Below are positions 1-8,166 of a DNA stretch of 64,000 bases, piece by piece. The stretch's first letter is position 1. Each line of letters begins with the position of its first letter. The notes beneath the pieces were generated by a model, which saw nothing but the letters and a program-made list of their open reading frames with translations, did not search any database and was not told where the DNA came from. The DNA is from an uncultured Pelagibacteraceae bacterium (GTDB taxonomy: Bacteria; Pseudomonadota; Alphaproteobacteria; Pelagibacterales; Pelagibacteraceae), in assembly GCA_902590505.1 (NCBI GenBank), contig CACIWZ010000002.1, forward strand, positions 1 through 64,000, in the 5' to 3' direction. Position numbers and translations under genes: made by a program.

Positions 1-571
1 AAACGCAGAAGAAGCTAAAGAAAAATTAAAGTATATTAAGTTTGATATTTTAATTTTAGATGTGATGATGCCGGGACAAAGTGGATATGAATTGACAGAG
101 GAAATAAAAAAAACAATTCAGGTACCGATTATTTTATTAACTGCCAAAGGAGAAGTAGAAAATAGAATAAAAGGTTTAGAACTTGGAGCTGATGATTACA
201 TTGGAAAACCGTTTGAACCTAAAGAATTATTGCTAAGAATAAAAAATATTATTAAAAATAAAAATAAATTGGATCTCTCTTCTAAACATTTCGTAGGACA
301 AGCTGAGATTAATCTTAATAAAATGACAATAAATTTTAACAATAAGATTAGAAAAATTAATAATGCAGAAAAAAAAGTGCTTATTGAAATGTTATCCAAT
401 CCTGGCAAAACTTTTTCAAGAGAAGAGATTGGAAAGATATCCGGGATCAATCAAGAGCGTTCTATTGATGTAATGGTTACTAGACTCAGGCAAAAGCTTG
501 AAAGTGATCCAAAAAATCCAAAATATTTACAAACTATAAGGGGATCAGGATATGTTCTTTGGATTGAATAA
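1..571 (+). CDS. OmpR-family response regulator (5' end cut by window edge)
   Basis: DNA-binding response regulator of a two-component system. The track starts it at a GTG in mid-domain, but the frame is open to base 2 and reads DILILDVMMPG, so the phospho-acceptor Asp is codon 59-61 and the true start lies outside the window. The rest of the receiver domain follows (LLTAKGE, then GADDYIGKPFEP with the conserved Lys), then an OmpR-type winged helix (SREEIGKISG, DVMVTRLRQKLE, GSGYVLW). It overlaps the downstream histidine kinase by 20 bases, so the two are almost certainly a cognate pair. The stimulus cannot be read from sequence; EnvZ/OmpR-like osmotic or envelope control is only a guess. Confidence 0.93.
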   Translation, partial: NAEEAKEKLKYIKFDILILDVMMPGQSGYELTEEIKKTIQVPIILLTAKGEVENRIKGLELGADDYIGKPFEPKELLLRIKNIIKNKNKLDLSSKHFVGQAEINLNKMTINFNNKIRKINNAEKKVLIEMLSNPGKTFSREEIGKISGINQERSIDVMVTRLRQKLESDPKNPKYLQTIRGSGYVLWIE

Positions 572-1868
572 ATTTTTAAAAATAGTTTTACCTAAAAGAC
601 TTTTTTATAGAGCTTTGATAATAGTTGCAGCTCCAACAATTATTTTACAATTAATCATTACAATTGTTTTTTATGACAGTATCTGGATCAAAGCGAACAA
701 AAATATCACTAGGTCTCTTGTTACCCAACTTAAGGCTATACAAGAGGTATATCAAAATGATAAGAAAAATTTAGACTTTTTTACAGATAGCTACAAAAAT
801 AATTTTAATTTTGAGATAGGTATTAGCCAAGAAAAATTTCCTATAACCACCGGAGAAAGAAGATTTAGTCCGATGGATAGATCGCTTAGAAGAGAACTAA
901 AATCAACTTTTGGAAATAATAATTATTGGTTTAATACTGCGAAATTTAAAAATGCTGTTGAAATAAAAATTAAATCTGAAAATGATGTTATTAAATTTTT
1001 AGTGCCTAAAGAAATGGTTTCAACTTCCTCTGTTAGACTTTTTGTTCTATGGACAACATTACCTTCATTAGTTTTAATTATTATAGCTTTAATATTTTTA
1101 AAAAATCAGACTAAACCTCTGGTAAGACTTGCTAAAGCAGCTGAAAGATTCGGTAAGGGAGACTATGTTAATGATTTTAGACCATCTGGAGCGCAAGAAA
1201 TTAGAAAAGCAGCTTACGAATTTGATAGAATGGCAAAAAGAATTAATCGTCATCTTAATCAAAGATCTGAGATGTTGTCAGGTATAAGTCACGATCTAAG
1301 AACGCCTTTAACAAGACTAAAACTACAGCTTGCTATGTTAGAGCAAAAAGATTTGTCAAATAAAATGTCAAAAGATATTGATGAGATGGAAAAAATGTTA
1401 AATGATTATCTTCAATTTGCAAAAACTCAGTCAAAAGAAACAAGTGTAAATATAGATTTAAAAGATTTAATAAATCAAATTAAAAGCGAATTTGATGACC
1501 AAAATTTAGAAATTTCAAATATTGAAACTATAAGTATTAAAGGTAGGCGTTCAGCTCTTAAAAGATCATTGGAAAATATTATCCAAAATGGACTTACATA
1601 CGGAAAAAGAGTTCAAGTTGAGGCTCAAAAAAGTAAAAATCTTGCTGTGATCAATATTGAAGACGATGGCCCAGGTATTCCTGATGATCAATATAAAAAT
1701 GTATTTAAGCCATTTTTCAGATTAGATAAAAGCAGAAGTTTGAATCAGTCAGGTGTAGGTCTTGGACTTGCTATAGTTGAAGATATAATTAACTCTCATG
1801 GCGGAAATATAAAGTTAGGTAAAAGTAAATTTAATGGATTACAAGTTAAGATTTTTTTACCTTTTTAA
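552..1868 (+). CDS. Sensor histidine kinase, EnvZ-like
   Basis: Membrane sensor kinase of 438 residues paired with the upstream response regulator. It has two membrane segments (about residues 18-42 and 162-184) enclosing a periplasmic loop of roughly 120 residues, then a HAMP linker, a HisKA dimerisation domain with the phospho-acceptor His in GISHDLRTPL (about residue 247), and an HATPase domain with N-box (NIIQNG), G1 (DDGPGIP) and G2 (GVGLGLAIV). The order matches EnvZ. The start overlaps the regulator by 20 bases. Its 3' end overlaps the convergent ubiK gene by 23 bases. The periplasmic loop shows no sensor domain I recognise, so the ligand is unknown. Confidence 0.93.
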   Translation: MFFGLNKFLKIVLPKRLFYRALIIVAAPTIILQLIITIVFYDSIWIKANKNITRSLVTQLKAIQEVYQNDKKNLDFFTDSYKNNFNFEIGISQEKFPITTGERRFSPMDRSLRRELKSTFGNNNYWFNTAKFKNAVEIKIKSENDVIKFLVPKEMVSTSSVRLFVLWTTLPSLVLIIIALIFLKNQTKPLVRLAKAAERFGKGDYVNDFRPSGAQEIRKAAYEFDRMAKRINRHLNQRSEMLSGISHDLRTPLTRLKLQLAMLEQKDLSNKMSKDIDEMEKMLNDYLQFAKTQSKETSVNIDLKDLINQIKSEFDDQNLEISNIETISIKGRRSALKRSLENIIQNGLTYGKRVQVEAQKSKNLAVINIEDDGPGIPDDQYKNVFKPFFRLDKSRSLNQSGVGLGLAIVEDIINSHGGNIKLGKSKFNGLQVKIFLPF

Positions 1869-2088
1869 TTTTTTTTTTTTCTAATTTTTTTATAGTGGCT
1901 TCTTGTTTTTGAACAATCTTTTTTAATACTTCAAACTCTTCTCTTGAAACTAAGTTAAGTTTACTAATTAATTTATCTTTTTTAAATTTTAAATCAGTTG
2001 ATATTTCTTTTCTCACATCTTGAGATGTCAAAATGCCGTTTTCAATCAAATTAGATATGGTTTTTAAAATTTTTTCAGAATTACTCAT
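1846..2088 (-). CDS. ubiK: UbiK-family accessory factor (BMFP domain)
   Basis: Small 80-residue protein of the UbiK/YqiC (BMFP) family, an accessory factor of aerobic ubiquinone synthesis that helps assemble the Ubi enzymes and binds lipid. The diagnostic part is the C-terminal coiled coil with VSREEFEVLKKIVQKQE, matching the family's TREEFD core, preceded by an amphipathic N-terminal helix. The tail is very Lys-rich (KKKIKKVKKS) and is encoded across a run of 12 T on the plus strand. It converges on the histidine kinase and overlaps it by 23 bases, and is divergent from lgt. The function is assigned by family only. Confidence 0.8.
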   Translation of the reverse strand: MSNSEKILKTISNLIENGILTSQDVRKEISTDLKFKKDKLISKLNLVSREEFEVLKKIVQKQEATIKKLEKKKIKKVKKS

Positions 2089-2139
2089 AACTTATCTTAT
2101 TTGATGGTTATCTTAATTTCAAATATGTTATAAGTAGAT

Positions 2140-2925
2140 ATGTTTTACCATAATTTAGACCCAATACTATTTGATTTTGGGTTTTTAGAAGTCAGATGGT
2201 ATTCTTTGGCTTATATATTTGGAATATTGATTGGTTGGTGGTACGGCAAAATAATCATAATTAAGAAATTTCAAACTTTTGAAAAAAAATTTAATTTAAC
2301 TCTTTTCGATGACTTGATTACTTATTTAATCATTTCAATAATTTTAGGTGGAAGACTTGGCTATGTAATTTTCTATGATATGAATTATTACTTAAAAAAT
2401 CCTTTTGATATTGTTAAAATTTGGCAAGGCGGTATGTCATTTCACGGTGCAATGTTGGGTATTATAATTGGCACTTTTATATTTTCAAAAAAAAATAATA
2501 TAAAGACTTTTTTTTTACTAGATATTATAGCTTGTGTATCACCTATTGGAATTTTTTTAGGTCGTATTGCGAATTTTATAAACAGTGAATTAGTAGGAAA
2601 AGCTTCGGATGTTTATTGGGCAGTAATTTTTCCAAAAATAGATAATGTTGCAAGACATCCTTCACAATTATACGAGGCCTTTCTAGAAGGATTAATTTTA
2701 TTCCTTATTTTAAATTATTTAATATTTAAAAAAAATTATAAAATAGGAAACTGTTCTTTTTCATTTTTAATTTATTATGGAGTTTTTAGAATTTTTTCAG
2801 AATTTTTTAGGCTACCAGATATACAAATAGGATATATTTTTGGATTTGTAAGTATGGGAATGTTGCTAAGTACATTTATGATTTTTGCAGGTATAATTCT
2901 ATATTTAAAAAGAAATGACTTGTAA
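2140..2925 (+). CDS. lgt: Prolipoprotein diacylglyceryl transferase
   Basis: Inner-membrane enzyme that transfers diacylglycerol from phosphatidylglycerol to the lipobox Cys of prolipoproteins, the first step of lipoprotein maturation. The 261-residue protein has about seven hydrophobic segments and the family signature GRIANFINSELVGK, plus GGMSFHGAMLG with the catalytic-region His. The length is normal. A TATAAG hexamer lies only 5 bases before the ATG, so a transcript from it would be nearly leaderless. The next gene overlaps its 3' end by 11 bases. lspA, the second maturation enzyme, is also in this window. Confidence 0.96.
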   Translation: MFYHNLDPILFDFGFLEVRWYSLAYIFGILIGWWYGKIIIIKKFQTFEKKFNLTLFDDLITYLIISIILGGRLGYVIFYDMNYYLKNPFDIVKIWQGGMSFHGAMLGIIIGTFIFSKKNNIKTFFLLDIIACVSPIGIFLGRIANFINSELVGKASDVYWAVIFPKIDNVARHPSQLYEAFLEGLILFLILNYLIFKKNYKIGNCSFSFLIYYGVFRIFSEFFRLPDIQIGYIFGFVSMGMLLSTFMIFAGIILYLKRNDL

Positions 2926-3994
2926 TATTGAATATTTAAATTTTAAATCTAATCGATTAATTCCTTTTGATCAATTTGTTGAGACAGTTCTTTATAAACC
3001 AAAAATTGGCTACTATACAAAAAAAATTCCATTTGGGAGAACAGGTGATTTTATTACAGCTCCAACAATTTCAAATTTGTTTTCTGAGATAATTTCAATA
3101 TGGATTGTTTCATCATGGGAAGAATTAGGCAAACCTAGATGTTTCAATTTTGTAGAACTCGGTCCTGGAGATGGTAGCTTTGCAAAAGTTTTTGTTAATA
3201 CATTGAAAAAATTCCCAAATCTTTTTAATTCTATAAATATTTATTTATATGAAAAGAGTGAATTTCTTAAAAATATTCAAAAAGAAAAATTAAAAGACTC
3301 AAAGATAAAGTGGATTAATAATTTTGATAAAATTAATAAAGGTCCAGTAATTTTTTTTGGAAATGAATTTTTTGATGCAATACCAATTAAACAATTTACT
3401 TATAAAAAAAAATTGTTGTTAGAAAAATATTGTTACTTGGATCACGTTAAAGGTTTTAAAGAAGTTTATCAGAGGGCTAAAATAGAAGATATAAAAGAAA
3501 TAAAAAATTTTAGAGTTTTAAAAGATCTCAAATTTATTGAGTTTCCAAAATTAGGAATTCTTGAAATGAGCAAAATAGTAAAAAAAATTAAGAAACTTTC
3601 AGGGGGAGTTTTGCTGATAGATTATGGTTATACTAAACTTCTCAATAGGAGCACCATTCAAATGGTCATGCAAAATAAAAAAGTGAGAACAGACGACTTT
3701 TTTAAAAACGTTGGAAAAGCAGATATCACTTCTTTAGTAAATTTTAGCCTTTTAAAAGAATACTTTTTAAAAAATCAGATGAATGTGAAAAAAATTGTTA
3801 CTCAAAAGTTTTTTTTAGAAAAAATGGGTATAGTTGAAAGAGCAAAAATTCTTGAAAAAAAAATGGATTTAAAACAAAAAAATTATATGTTGTCCACTTT
3901 AAATAGGCTTTTAAACAAAAAGCTTATGGGGGATTTGTTTAAAGTAATCTTTGCTTTTAAATCTAAAAGTAACAATTTTTTGGGATTTAAATAA
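2915..3994 (+). CDS. SAM-dependent methyltransferase, MidA/NDUFAF7 family (DUF185)
   Basis: Class I methyltransferase of 359 residues related to mitochondrial NDUFAF7/MidA, which dimethylates an arginine of a complex I subunit during assembly. Seen directly: the N-terminal family block with YYTKKIPFGRTGDFITAP, the SAM-binding glycine loop FVELGPGDGSFAKVF, and GNEFFDAIPIKQF, a DUF185 hallmark. It sits between lgt and pgeF, overlapping lgt by 11 bases and pgeF by one (TAATG), so the three form one transcription unit. The bacterial substrate is not established; a complex I target is inferred from the mitochondrial homologue. Confidence 0.88.
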   Translation: MTCNIEYLNFKSNRLIPFDQFVETVLYKPKIGYYTKKIPFGRTGDFITAPTISNLFSEIISIWIVSSWEELGKPRCFNFVELGPGDGSFAKVFVNTLKKFPNLFNSINIYLYEKSEFLKNIQKEKLKDSKIKWINNFDKINKGPVIFFGNEFFDAIPIKQFTYKKKLLLEKYCYLDHVKGFKEVYQRAKIEDIKEIKNFRVLKDLKFIEFPKLGILEMSKIVKKIKKLSGGVLLIDYGYTKLLNRSTIQMVMQNKKVRTDDFFKNVGKADITSLVNFSLLKEYFLKNQMNVKKIVTQKFFLEKMGIVERAKILEKKMDLKQKNYMLSTLNRLLNKKLMGDLFKVIFAFKSKSNNFLGFK

Positions 3995-4746
3995 TGTTTT
4001 ACTCAAAAAAGTTTAAAAAATTTTACAACTTAAAACACTGTTTCTTTTCAAGAAAAGGTGGTTTTTCAAGGGGACTTTATAAAGGACTCAATTGTGGAAG
4101 AGGCTCTAAAGATAAGAAAAAAAACATAATTATGAACTTGAAAAAAGTGGCAAAAAAAATGAGTGTTAAAAATAATCATTTAATTTTAATGTATCAAACG
4201 CATAGTAACAAAGTAATAGAGATAAAAAAAAATAATTACAAAAAAAAAATTCGCGCTGATGCAATGGTAACCAAAATGCGAGGGATAGCTTTAGGGGTTG
4301 TAACTGCAGATTGTGTACCGATACTAATTTATGATAGAAAAAATAAAATTATTGGATGTATTCATGCTGGATGGAGAGGTGCAATTTCTGGAGTTATTAA
4401 AAATACAATTTTAAAAATAAGAAAATTAAATTCTGATAATAAAATCTATGCAACTATAGGACCATGTATAGGGAAAGAAAGCTACGAGGTTGATTTAAAA
4501 TTTTTTAAAAACTTTGTAAAAAAATCAAAAAAAAATAGGAAATTCTTTACAATTAAAAATAGAAATAAAAAGTTGTTTAACTTAAGGGAATATGTGGCTA
4601 AAAAACTTTCTGAGCAAAATGTTGTTATTGATCATGTAAATCATGATACTTTTAAAGAAAGGGATAACTTTTTCAGCTATAGAAGGTCTACAATTCTCAA
4701 TCAAAGAGATTATGGTCGGTCTATATCAACAATAAAGTTAATTTAG
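3994..4746 (+). CDS. pgeF: Purine nucleoside phosphorylase / laccase-domain protein (YfiH family)
   Basis: 250-residue member of the YfiH/LACC1 family, whose bacterial members are reported as purine nucleoside phosphorylases or adenosine deaminases and were formerly annotated as polyphenol oxidase or peptidoglycan editing factor. The metal-site motifs are plain: MYQTHSNKV (His), TADCVPILIYD (Cys) and GCIHAGWRGAISGV (His). FSYRRS near the C-terminus is also typical. The start overlaps the MidA stop codon (TAATG). The C-terminal half is Lys-rich, consistent with the AT bias here. Assignment to the family is firm; the in vivo substrate is not. Confidence 0.9.
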   Translation: MFYSKKFKKFYNLKHCFFSRKGGFSRGLYKGLNCGRGSKDKKKNIIMNLKKVAKKMSVKNNHLILMYQTHSNKVIEIKKNNYKKKIRADAMVTKMRGIALGVVTADCVPILIYDRKNKIIGCIHAGWRGAISGVIKNTILKIRKLNSDNKIYATIGPCIGKESYEVDLKFFKNFVKKSKKNRKFFTIKNRNKKLFNLREYVAKKLSEQNVVIDHVNHDTFKERDNFFSYRRSTILNQRDYGRSISTIKLI

Positions 4747-4753
4747 ATTAAAT

Positions 4754-4782
4754 TTGAAAACTTTTATAAATAATTGTATAAG
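4754..4782 (+). promoter_or_regulatory. Predicted sigma70 promoter for prs with a very short leader
   Basis: TTGAAA (4754-4759) and TATAAG (4777-4782) are separated by exactly 17 bases. Each matches the consensus at five of six positions. Transcription should start about 7 bases after the -10 box, leaving only about 6 bases before the prs ATG at 4795. No Shine-Dalgarno is present in that space. This is a pattern match, not a mapped start. Confidence 0.6.
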
Positions 4783-4794
4783 TAATCTCATTTC

Positions 4795-5727
4795 ATGAAA
4801 ATTTTATCTGGAACTAGCAATCTCAAGCTTAGCAAAGATATTTCAAAGAATCTTAAACTCAAACTGATAAATACAAACATAAGGAGATTTGCTGACGGAG
4901 AAATTTACATTGAAATAAATGAAAATATTAGAGGTAATAGTGTTTTTGTAATTCAATCTACTTCAAATCCTGCCAACGATAATATCATGGAACTTTTACT
5001 TGTAGTTGATGCATTAAAAAGATCATCTGCAAAAACTATTACTGCAGTAATTCCATATTTCGGTTACGCGAGACAAGACAGAAAAGTTGCCCCAAGAACA
5101 TCTATCTCTGCTAAAGTAGTTGCAAATTTAATTTCTAATGCTGGAGCTACAAGAGTTGTAACAGTTGATTTACATGCAGGGCAAATACAAGGATTTTTCG
5201 ATATGCCAGTTGACAACTTATATACAGCTCCTCTCTTTGCAAAATATATAAAAAAGAAATTAAATTCAAAAAAACTTATTTGTGTATCGCCTGATGTGGG
5301 CGGAGTCGCTAGGACAAGAGCTTTGGCAACAAGAATAAAAGCTGATCTAGCAATCATTGATAAAAGAAGACCGGCGCCTGGTAAATCTGAAGTCATGAAT
5401 ATAATTGGTGATGTTAAAAATAAAACTTGTATAATTGTAGACGATATAATCGATAGCGGAGGCACTATTGTGAATGCAGTTGACGCATTAAAAAAAAATG
5501 GTGCAACAGAAGTTTATGTATTTATAACTCACGCAGTTTTAAGCGGTGACGCAGTAAAAAAAATTAAAAATTCAAAAATAAAAAAATTAATAATAACTGA
5601 CACTATTGATAATTCTCAAAAAATTAAAAATAATAATAAAATTGAGGTGTTATCTATTGCCTCACTAATGTCAGAAGCAATTAAAAGAATAGCAAATTCT
5701 AATTCTGTATCGGATTTATTTAATTAA
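4795..5727 (+). CDS. prs: Ribose-phosphate pyrophosphokinase
   Basis: Makes phosphoribosyl pyrophosphate from ribose 5-phosphate and ATP, the entry metabolite for purine, pyrimidine, histidine and NAD synthesis. The 310-residue length is standard. Motifs seen: RRFADGEIYIEI, the flexible-loop region YFGYARQDRKVAPRTSISAK, the metal-binding VTVDLHAGQIQGFFD, and the PRPP loop CIIVDDIIDSGGTI. It has its own predicted promoter just upstream. rplY follows after 48 bases, in the prs-rplY-pth-ychF order common in alphaproteobacteria. Confidence 0.98.
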   Translation: MKILSGTSNLKLSKDISKNLKLKLINTNIRRFADGEIYIEINENIRGNSVFVIQSTSNPANDNIMELLLVVDALKRSSAKTITAVIPYFGYARQDRKVAPRTSISAKVVANLISNAGATRVVTVDLHAGQIQGFFDMPVDNLYTAPLFAKYIKKKLNSKKLICVSPDVGGVARTRALATRIKADLAIIDKRRPAPGKSEVMNIIGDVKNKTCIIVDDIIDSGGTIVNAVDALKKNGATEVYVFITHAVLSGDAVKKIKNSKIKKLIITDTIDNSQKIKNNNKIEVLSIASLMSEAIKRIANSNSVSDLFN

Positions 5728-5730
5728 TAC

Positions 5731-5759
5731 TTGTTTTAGTCATTAACATGAGTTATATA
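5731..5759 (+). promoter_or_regulatory. Possible promoter for rplY
   Basis: TTGTTT (5731-5736) and TATATA (5754-5759) lie 17 bases apart in the 48-base gap before rplY. The -35 match is weak. The predicted start would give a leader of about 10 bases with no Shine-Dalgarno sequence. Confidence 0.35.
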
Positions 5760-5775
5760 CCCTTTCAGCAAATTT

Positions 5776-6528
5776 ATGAGTAATCTGAAAGCTATAAAAA
5801 GAGAAAATACATCAACTGGCTCAAATAATAAATTAAGAGCGAGCGGTTATATTCCCGCGGTGCTATATGGTGGTAAAGATCCAAATCAAAATATCTCAAT
5901 AAGTAAAAAAGAAATATCAACAATAATTAACTCTGACACCTTTTTATCTAAAGTATTGGAAATCGAAGTTGATGGAAAAAAAGAAAAAGTGATACCAAGA
6001 GATATTGCTTTCAACGTTGTATCAGAAGAACCTATACATATTGACTTCATGAGAGTTTTATCCGGTAAAAAAATAATTTTAGAAATACCTGTAAAATTCA
6101 TTAATCACCCAGACTCTCCAGGTCTTAAGAGAGGTGGGGTTTTAAATATAGTTAGAAGAAAAGTAGAACTTAAATGTCCAGCGGAAACAATCCCTGATGA
6201 AATTGTTGTAGATTTAACTGGAACAGATATAGGTACGAGCATCAAAATTTCATCAATAAAACTTCCTGAAAATGTTCTTCCAACAATAACTGATAGAGAT
6301 TTCGTAGTTGCTACAGTTGCAGCTCCAACTGTAATCAAAGAACCTGAAAAACCAGCCGAAGAGGCTCCAGTAGAAGGTGCTGAAGGTGAGGCTCCTGTAG
6401 AAGGTGCTGAAGCTGCAAGCAAAGAAGGTGATGCTGCGAAAAAAGATGATAAAGCAAAAGTCGGTGGTGCTGACAAAAAGTCTGAAGAAAAAAAACCTGC
6501 AGAAAAAAAACCTCCTGAAAAGAAATAA
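5776..6528 (+). CDS. rplY: 50S ribosomal protein L25 (CTC type) with an acidic/Lys tail
   Basis: 5S rRNA-binding ribosomal protein of the long L25/CTC family. The N-terminal L25 domain is recognisable (RASGYIPAVLYGG, HIDFMRVLSGKKI), followed by the CTC C-terminal beta domain to about residue 185. The last ~65 residues are low complexity: first Ala/Glu/Gly-rich with a duplicated EAPVEGAEG unit, then Lys/Glu/Pro-rich, ending KKPPEKK. Such tails occur in alphaproteobacterial L25 and are probably disordered. pth follows after 5 bases. Confidence 0.95.
   Translation: MSNLKAIKRENTSTGSNNKLRASGYIPAVLYGGKDPNQNISISKKEISTIINSDTFLSKVLEIEVDGKKEKVIPRDIAFNVVSEEPIHIDFMRVLSGKKIILEIPVKFINHPDSPGLKRGGVLNIVRRKVELKCPAETIPDEIVVDLTGTDIGTSIKISSIKLPENVLPTITDRDFVVATVAAPTVIKEPEKPAEEAPVEGAEGEAPVEGAEAASKEGDAAKKDDKAKVGGADKKSEEKKPAEKKPPEKK
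6361..6414 (+). repeat. 27-nt tandem duplication in the rplY tail
   Basis: Two 27-base units (6361-6387 and 6388-6414) differ at only two bases and encode EAPVEGAEG and EAPVEGAEA. The duplication is in frame and only extends the low-complexity tail of L25. It is a candidate site for length variation between strains. Confidence 0.85.
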
Positions 6529-6533
6529 TTAAA

Positions 6534-7106
6534 ATGCTTTTACTTGTTGGATTAGGAAATCCTGGCTCTAATTATACAAATACTCGACATAACATTGGTT
6601 TTAAAATAATTGATGCCATTAACGCTCATTTTAAGCTTTCTAAACAAAAGCCAAAATTTAAAGGACTACTCACAACAGGTAATATTGATGAAAAAAAAAT
6701 TTACGCAATCAAACCATTAACTTTCATGAACAATTCTGGAACAGCCATCAAAGAACTGATTGACTATTTTAAAATTGATGCGAAAGACGTAATAGTTTTT
6801 CATGATGATATGGATATAGATTTTGGAAAAATAAAAGCTAAATTTGGAGGGACAAGCGCGGGGCACAACGGTATAGAGTCAATAGATAAATTTATAGGCA
6901 AGGATTATTCTAGAGTTAGGATAGGTATCGGTCATCCAAAACAAAAGAAGAAGGTAAATAATCATGTTTTAGAAGATTTTAAGGAAGATGAGGAAGAAAA
7001 AATTAAAGAAATAACTGAAAATATTGTTAAGCAAATTCCAACGTTAATTGAAAAAAAAATAGACCTATTTTCTAGTAAAGTAAATCAAAACCTTAATGGG
7101 ATTTAA
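6534..7106 (+). CDS. pth: Peptidyl-tRNA hydrolase
   Basis: Releases tRNA from peptidyl-tRNAs that drop off the ribosome. The 190-residue protein carries the family blocks LVGLGNPGSNYTNTRHNIGF (catalytic His in NTRHNIG), KPLTFMNNSG, FHDDMDIDFGK and GGTSAGHNGIESI. The start lies 5 bases after the rplY stop. The 3' end overlaps ychF by 11 bases, which supports translational coupling. Confidence 0.97.
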   Translation: MLLLVGLGNPGSNYTNTRHNIGFKIIDAINAHFKLSKQKPKFKGLLTTGNIDEKKIYAIKPLTFMNNSGTAIKELIDYFKIDAKDVIVFHDDMDIDFGKIKAKFGGTSAGHNGIESIDKFIGKDYSRVRIGIGHPKQKKKVNNHVLEDFKEDEEEKIKEITENIVKQIPTLIEKKIDLFSSKVNQNLNGI

Positions 7107-8166
7107 ATGCGGAATAGTTGGGTTACCTAACGTTGGTAAATCTACTTTATTTAATGCCTTAACTGCGTCAAAAAATGCAGAAGCCGCTAACTTTCCATTT
7201 TGTACAATTGATCCAAATATCGGTATTGTTGACGTCGTTGATGAAAGGCTAGACAAGCTAGCAAAACTATCAAATTCAAAAAAAAAAATTTATACAAATA
7301 TAACTTTTGTAGATATTGCTGGATTGGTAAAAGGAGCTTCTAAAGGTGAAGGATTAGGCAATAAATTCTTGTCTCATATAAGGGAGGTGGATGCAATTAT
7401 ACATTTAGTAAGATGTTTTGACTCTGAAAAAATTACTCATGTTAACTCAAAGATTAACCCAGCAGATGACTTGGAAACGATTAAGACTGAAATTATACTT
7501 TCAGACTTAGGCATAATCCAAAAAAAACTTGAAAAAGGTAAAAAAAAACTCCTTAGTGATAAAGAAATAAAGATTTTGGAAGAAAAATTGGTTTTTTTAA
7601 ATAAAGGCGAGGAAGCAAAAGTAAATGACGAAAAAGAAGAAGAGTTTTTGTCAAGTATTGGCTTATTGAGTATTAAACCAAAAATAATAGTTTGTAATTT
7701 AGATGAGGAAAATCTCTCTTCAGGGAATAATTACACAACCCAGGTAGAAAAAAAATATCCGAATGAAAAAATAATAAATATTTGTGCTGATATTGAAGAT
7801 CAACTTTCCGGTTTAGACAAAGTTGAAAAAGAAAATTTTATGCAAGAGATTGGACTAAATAAAACGGGTTTAAATAAACTTATTAAAGAAGGTTACGATC
7901 TTTTAAAATTAGACACTTTTTTTACATCTGGACCTGAAGAAAGTAGAGCTTGGACAGTAAGAAAAAATACTATTGCCCCAAAAGCAGCTAGCGTCATTCA
8001 TACCGATTTTGAAAAAAACTTTATCAGGGCGGAGGCTGTATCTTGTGAAGATTTTATAAAATATGGTAGTGCAGAAAAATGTAAAGAAAATGGAAAGCTA
8101 AGAATCGAAGGTAAAGATTATATTGTAAAAGATGGTGATGTTTTATACTTCAGAGTCAATCCTTGA
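7096..8166 (+). CDS. ychF: Redox-regulated ATPase YchF (OBG family)
   Basis: Ribosome-associated P-loop NTPase of the OBG family that prefers ATP. The 356-residue sequence has the G1 loop GLPNVGKSTLFNAL at its N-terminus, G3 in FVDIAGLVKGASKGEGLGNKF, a central coiled coil, and a C-terminal TGS domain (AWTVRKNTIAPKAASVIHTDF...). The start overlaps pth. The 3' end overlaps convergent petC by 24 bases. A weak 5-bp hairpin (GTCAA-TCC-TTGAC) followed by seven T straddles the stop codon and might terminate transcription, but it is marginal. Confidence 0.97.
   Translation: MGFKCGIVGLPNVGKSTLFNALTASKNAEAANFPFCTIDPNIGIVDVVDERLDKLAKLSNSKKKIYTNITFVDIAGLVKGASKGEGLGNKFLSHIREVDAIIHLVRCFDSEKITHVNSKINPADDLETIKTEIILSDLGIIQKKLEKGKKKLLSDKEIKILEEKLVFLNKGEEAKVNDEKEEEFLSSIGLLSIKPKIIVCNLDEENLSSGNNYTTQVEKKYPNEKIINICADIEDQLSGLDKVEKENFMQEIGLNKTGLNKLIKEGYDLLKLDTFFTSGPEESRAWTVRKNTIAPKAASVIHTDFEKNFIRAEAVSCEDFIKYGSAEKCKENGKLRIEGKDYIVKDGDVLYFRVNP

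Noticed and set aside
6105-6476. 123-codon ORF antisense to rplY, rich in Ala/Ser/Pro
   Set aside because: It is a shadow of the low-complexity rplY tail; the sense frame matches L25 and the antisense peptide has no recognisable domain or start context.
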